This document shows, piece by piece, positions 5,454 to 8,518 of a DNA stretch of 8,518 nt. Source of the DNA: Rhodospirillales bacterium (GTDB taxonomy: Bacteria; Pseudomonadota; Alphaproteobacteria; Acetobacterales; Acetobacteraceae). Numbering within the stretch: position 1 is the stretch's first letter; each line of letters opens with the position of its first letter. The DNA is taken from NCBI GenBank assembly GCA_018971905.1, contig JAGWZS010000071.1, positions 1 through 8,518 on the forward strand. The letters run 5' to 3'. The translations under genes and the position numbers were made by a program. Under the pieces are notes generated by a model. That model did not search any database, was not told where the DNA came from, and saw nothing but the letters and a program-made list of their open reading frames with translations.

Positions 5454-6596
5454 ATGATGAAAGCCCCCTATGCTGTGCAGGAAGAGGAAACGCGCGGGCG
5501 TGTTCATGAGCAAACCCGCTCGGATGACCGCAGCCCCTATCAGCGCGACCGCGACCGCGTGGTTCACTGCTCGGCCTTCCGCAAGCTGCAATATAAAACC
5601 CAGGTTTTCATCAACCGGGAGGGCGATTTTTACCGCACGCGCCTGACCCACAGCCTGGAAGTGGCGCAGATTGCGCGGGCCATGGCCCGCGCCCTGGCGT
5701 TTGATGAAGACCTTACCGAGTGCCTGGCCCTGGCGCATGATCTCGGCCACCCGCCCTTCGGCCATGCCGGGGAGAGGGGGCTGGACGAGGCATTGCAGGA
5801 TTTTGGCGGCTTTGATCATAATGACCAGTCCTTCCGCGTCGTCACCCGGCTGGAGCAGCGTTACGCGGCGTTCGATGGCCTCAACCTCACCTGGGAGAGC
5901 CTGGAAGGGCTGGCCAAGCATAACGGCCCGCTAAAGAACCCGCCGCCCACCATCGCCGCCTTTAACGCAGACTTGTCCCTAGACCTCTCCCGCCAGACCT
6001 CCGGCGAGGCGCAGATCGCCGCGTTTTCTGACGATATCGCCTATAACACCCATGATCTAGATGACGGCCTGCGCGCGGGGCTGTTCGGCTTCGAGGATAT
6101 TTTGCCCTTGCCGGTCATCGGTGATCTGCTCCGCGAGGCGCGCAAGCTGACCGACCAGCCCCACCGCATCCGCGCCGAGCTGAGCCGCCGCGTTATCAAC
6201 TGCCTGGTGCATGACGCCCTGGCCGAGAGCGGCCGCCGCTTGGCTGCCCTGGCCCCGCAATCCGCCGAGGATATCCGTGCCGCCGCCGGTCCGGTAATCG
6301 CCTTTTCCGAGGAAATCCGGGTGGCGAATATTGAGCTGAAGCGCTTCCTCATGGCCCGCATGTACCGGCATTGGAAGCTCAACCGCATGAACCATAAATG
6401 CACGAACGTGACGCGTACGCTGGGCAGCCTGCTGCTGCGCAAGCCGGATCTGCTGCCCGATGACTGGCGCGAGCGCGCGGGCAAGGGCGAAACGCCGCAA
6501 GCCGCCGCCACGGTGCGCGACTATGTGGCCGGCATGACAGACCGTTACGCTTTGGATGAATTTTCCCGTTTGACCGATCCGTCGGTCCCCGCTTGA
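5454..6596 (+). CDS. dgt: dGTPase-like dNTP triphosphohydrolase (HD family)
   Basis: The family hydrolyses deoxynucleoside triphosphates to the nucleoside and tripolyphosphate, affecting dNTP pools. The 380-aa product shows the HD-domain ligands in order: His66 in [12 protein letters not shown], His95-Asp96 in [17 protein letters not shown], and Asp194 in [14 protein letters not shown]. Also present are the family stretches [17 protein letters not shown] and [15 protein letters not shown]. This is the alphaproteobacterial type 2 form, shorter than E. coli Dgt (505 aa). I chose ATG 5454 because homologs begin near (M)xAPYA; ATG 5457 is equally possible. A TTG at 5418 and a GTG at 5421 in frame would add residues without family support. 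The nearest purine-rich site (AGGGAAGG, 5432-5439) is somewhat far. argS follows after 8 nt. Substrate specificity cannot be read from the sequence. Confidence 0.93.
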   Translation: MMKAPYAVQEEETRGRVHEQTRSDDRSPYQRDRDRVVHCSAFRKLQYKTQVFINREGDFYRTRLTHSLEVAQIARAMARALAFDEDLTECLALAHDLGHPPFGHAGERGLDEALQDFGGFDHNDQSFRVVTRLEQRYAAFDGLNLTWESLEGLAKHNGPLKNPPPTIAAFNADLSLDLSRQTSGEAQIAAFSDDIAYNTHDLDDGLRAGLFGFEDILPLPVIGDLLREARKLTDQPHRIRAELSRRVINCLVHDALAESGRRLAALAPQSAEDIRAAAGPVIAFSEEIRVANIELKRFLMARMYRHWKLNRMNHKCTNVTRTLGSLLLRKPDLLPDDWRERAGKGETPQAAATVRDYVAGMTDRYALDEFSRLTDPSVPA

Positions 6597-6604
6597 GAGA
6601 CATG

Positions 6605-8335
6605 ATGCAAGACGAAAATCTGTTTGCCGCCCTGCGTGGCGAGGTTCTGACCGCCCTGGGAACCCTGGCCCCCGACCTGGCGCCGGAAATTCTGGCCCGC
6701 GTGGAAGTCACCCCCACCAAAGACCCCGCGCATGGAGACATGGCGACCAATGCCGCCATGATCGCGGCCAAACCTGCGGGCAAAAACCCGCGCGAGCTGG
6801 CCGCCGGGCTGGTGGAAAAGCTCTCCGGCCATCCTGGCATTGCCAAGGCTGAGGCCGCCGGGCCAGGCTTCGTGAACCTCACCCTTTCACCCGTTTTGCT
6901 GCTGGCGCAACTGCCTGTGATCCTGAGCGCCCAGGAAACTTATGGCCGGGGGACATCCCGGAACCGCAAGATCAATGTGGAATATGTCTCCGCCAACCCC
7001 ACCGGGCCGTTGCATGTGGGCCATTGCCGTGGGGCCGTGGTGGGCGATGCGCTGGCCAACCTGCTCACCAAGGCGGGGTACGACGTTACCAAGGAATATT
7101 ACATCAACGATGCCGGGGCGCAGGTGCTGGCCTTGGCGCGTTCCGTCTACGTCCGGTATCTGGAGGCGCTGGGGCTTTCGCCGGAAGCCTATATCGAGAT
7201 CGTGCCCGGCGGTATGCAATATGGCGGGGCGTATCTCATCCCCATAGGCGCGGCTCTGGCCGAAAAATACGGTGATGAGTACGCCGAAACCCCGGAAGCC
7301 AAATGGCTGGATATTTTTCGGGATTTCGCTGTTGCGCGGATGATGGACATGATCCGCGAGGATCTCGCCGCCTTGGGCGTGCGGCACGACGTGTTCTCCT
7401 CAGAGCGCTCTTTGGTGGAAAATGGCGGGGTCGAGCGCGGCTTGCAGGTACTCCGTGCCAAGGGGCTGATCTATCGCGGCATATTGGAGCCGCCCAAAGG
7501 CAAGACACCGGAGGATTGGGAGCCGCGCGAGCAGGAGCTTTTCCGCGCCACCGAATATGGCGACGACGTGGACCGCCCCATCGCCAAATCTGACGGGTCC
7601 TACACCTATTTCGCCAACGACATCGCCTATCATGCGGATAAGGTAGCGCGCGGCTGCCCGGATCTCATCGACGTTCTGGGTGCCGACCATGGCGGCTATG
7701 TGAAGCGGATGCAGGCGGCGGTGAAGGCGCTTTCCGGCGGGCGGCTGGATGTGGTGCTCTGCCAAATCGTCAAAGTGTTGAAGAACGGCGAGCCGGTTAA
7801 AATGTCCAAGCGCGCCGGCACCTTCGTGGAGCTGCGGGACCTCATCGACGAGGTCGGGCCGGATGCGGTGCGCTTCCTGATTCTGATGCGCAAGGCCGAC
7901 GCGCAGATGGATTTCGACCTCAACGCCGCCGTGGCGCAGACGCGTGAGAACCCGGTGTTCTACGTGCAATATGCCCATGCGCGCTGCCGCTCCGTGCTGC
8001 GCGCTTCCCCGGCGCCCTCCGCCGAAGCAGATTTCTCCGCCCTCACGGCGCCGGAGGAAATAGCCTTGCTGCGCCGCCTCATCACCTGGCCGCGTTTGGT
8101 GGAACAGGCCGCCGAGGCGCGCGAGCCGCACCGCGTGGCGTTTTTCTTGTACGACCTTGCCTCTGATTTCCACGCCCTCTGGAACGCGGGGCGGGACAAT
8201 GCGGCGCTTCGCTTCCTGCAGGAGGACAAACCGGAAGCAACCAAGGCGCGCATCGGGCTTGTGGCGGCCACCGCCATCGTGCTTCGCTCTGGCCTTGCCG
8301 TGCTGGGCGTGAACCCGGTTGAGGAAATGAGGTAA
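6605..8335 (+). CDS. argS: Arginyl-tRNA synthetase
   Basis: ArgRS is a class I synthetase that charges tRNA-Arg. The 576-aa product has the N-terminal additional domain (about 1-100, with [11 protein letters not shown]). Its Rossmann catalytic core carries the HIGH motif as HVGH (137-140) in [20 protein letters not shown] and the KMSKS-type motif as KMSKR (399-403). The C-terminal DALR helical anticodon-binding domain starts around [18 protein letters not shown] and ends [12 protein letters not shown]. Length and motif order fit a complete bacterial enzyme. Start choice is between ATG 6602 and ATG 6605. The GAGAG at 6595-6599, beginning in the dgt stop, has better spacing to 6605. A TTG at 6593 overlapping the dgt stop is less likely. 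It is probably cotranscribed with dgt and the next gene, a conserved alphaproteobacterial order. Confidence 0.97.
   Translation: MQDENLFAALRGEVLTALGTLAPDLAPEILARVEVTPTKDPAHGDMATNAAMIAAKPAGKNPRELAAGLVEKLSGHPGIAKAEAAGPGFVNLTLSPVLLLAQLPVILSAQETYGRGTSRNRKINVEYVSANPTGPLHVGHCRGAVVGDALANLLTKAGYDVTKEYYINDAGAQVLALARSVYVRYLEALGLSPEAYIEIVPGGMQYGGAYLIPIGAALAEKYGDEYAETPEAKWLDIFRDFAVARMMDMIREDLAALGVRHDVFSSERSLVENGGVERGLQVLRAKGLIYRGILEPPKGKTPEDWEPREQELFRATEYGDDVDRPIAKSDGSYTYFANDIAYHADKVARGCPDLIDVLGADHGGYVKRMQAAVKALSGGRLDVVLCQIVKVLKNGEPVKMSKRAGTFVELRDLIDEVGPDAVRFLILMRKADAQMDFDLNAAVAQTRENPVFYVQYAHARCRSVLRASPAPSAEADFSALTAPEEIALLRRLITWPRLVEQAAEAREPHRVAFFLYDLASDFHALWNAGRDNAALRFLQEDKPEATKARIGLVAATAIVLRSGLAVLGVNPVEEMR
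8329..8332 (+). promoter_or_regulatory. Ribosome binding site for the gene after argS
   Basis: GAGG lies within the last codons of argS, six bases before TTG 8339. It supports TTG as the start, since the frame has no ATG or GTG between the argS TAA and the membrane segment until codon 27. Confidence 0.5.
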
Positions 8336-8338
8336 GGC

Positions 8339-8518
8339 TTGCAGGAGGAAGACGACGATTTCCTGTTCCGTCCGCACCGCGCCAAGGGGCAGCGGCTGGA
8401 CCCGGCGATCCAGCGCATGGCGATCGCGGCGGGGGGCGTGTCGGTGCTGGTTATCCTCGTCGCCTGGGTTTGGAGCGGTGTTCACCCTTACACATTCGGT
8501 CCGCCACCGGTGATCAGC
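8339..8518 (+). CDS. Membrane-anchored protein, probably SPOR-domain (5' part)
   Basis: Sixty codons are present and the gene runs past the window end. The product starts MQEEDDDFLFRPHR, an acidic then basic cytoplasmic stretch. One hydrophobic segment follows at about residues 28-46 (AIAAGG through LVAWVWS), then a proline-rich start of a periplasmic part (FGPPPVIS). This single-pass N-in topology, directly after argS, matches the SPOR-domain cell-envelope proteins commonly found at this place in alphaproteobacteria, often followed by nagZ and scpAB. The SPOR domain itself would lie beyond the window, so the family call is inference from position and topology. It lies in the same frame as argS, 3 nt after its stop, with TTG as the only sensible start. 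Confidence 0.65.
   Translation, partial: MQEEDDDFLFRPHRAKGQRLDPAIQRMAIAAGGVSVLVILVAWVWSGVHPYTFGPPPVIS

Noticed and set aside
7400..8485. Long minus-strand open frame (361 codons) antisense to argS and the following gene
   Set aside because: It lies opposite a clear arginyl-tRNA synthetase with all motifs, has no recognisable domain, and is rich in Arg/His/Gly as expected for the complement of a GC-rich coding frame.
1..8518. Novel or mobile system hidden in the window
   Set aside because: Every long frame is explained by a known housekeeping gene. I saw no terminal repeats, integrase, transposase, CRISPR-like spacing, tRNA or compositional break.

Overview
The window reads as ordinary housekeeping chromosome from an alphaproteobacterium. 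The best guess is an acidophilic or acetic-acid-type member of the Acetobacteraceae/Rhodospirillales. Three things support this: GC-rich codon use with G or C favoured at third positions, a SUF operon carrying SufU and SufT, and the neighbourhood erpA/xth diverging from dgt-argS followed by a membrane-anchored SPOR-type gene, an order I know from many alphaproteobacteria. The taxonomic call is inference; there is no rRNA or marker in the window to settle it.

Layout. Positions 1-4277 (+ strand) hold the 3' part of a SUF iron-sulfur cluster assembly operon in the order (sufB)-sufC-sufD-sufS-sufU-sufT-sufA. Gaps are -8 to +9 nt and three junctions have overlapping stop/start codons, so this is almost certainly one transcript with coupled translation. 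SufB (only its last residues are present), SufC and SufD form the scaffold ATPase. SufS with SufU delivers sulfur, SufT is a DUF59/MIP18-type maturation factor, and SufA is an A-type carrier that passes clusters to target proteins. The operon promoter lies outside the window.

Positions 4284-5391 (- strand) hold erpA and xth. ErpA is a second A-type carrier, transcribed first. It overlaps xth, an exonuclease III/AP endonuclease whose stop codon lies only 6 nt from that of sufA. The two operons therefore converge tail to tail, with no room for conventional separate terminators.

Positions 5392-5453 are a 62-bp divergent intergenic region. It holds a palindromic TATATA and a reasonable sigma70-like promoter for erpA, placed so that the erpA mRNA would be leaderless. 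Positions 5454-8518 (+ strand) hold dgt (dNTP triphosphohydrolase of the HD family), argS (arginyl-tRNA synthetase) and the first 60 codons of a membrane-anchored protein, probably the SPOR-domain protein usually found after argS.

All long open frames are accounted for, and no stretch above 300 nt lacks a gene. I found no mobile element, CRISPR array, RNA gene, phage gene or unrecognised gene cluster. The points worth a second look are modest: a SufD lacking the usual N-terminal extension, SufU in place of SufE, two A-type carriers in converging operons, a candidate leaderless promoter, and several start-codon decisions (sufS, sufT, xth, the last gene).
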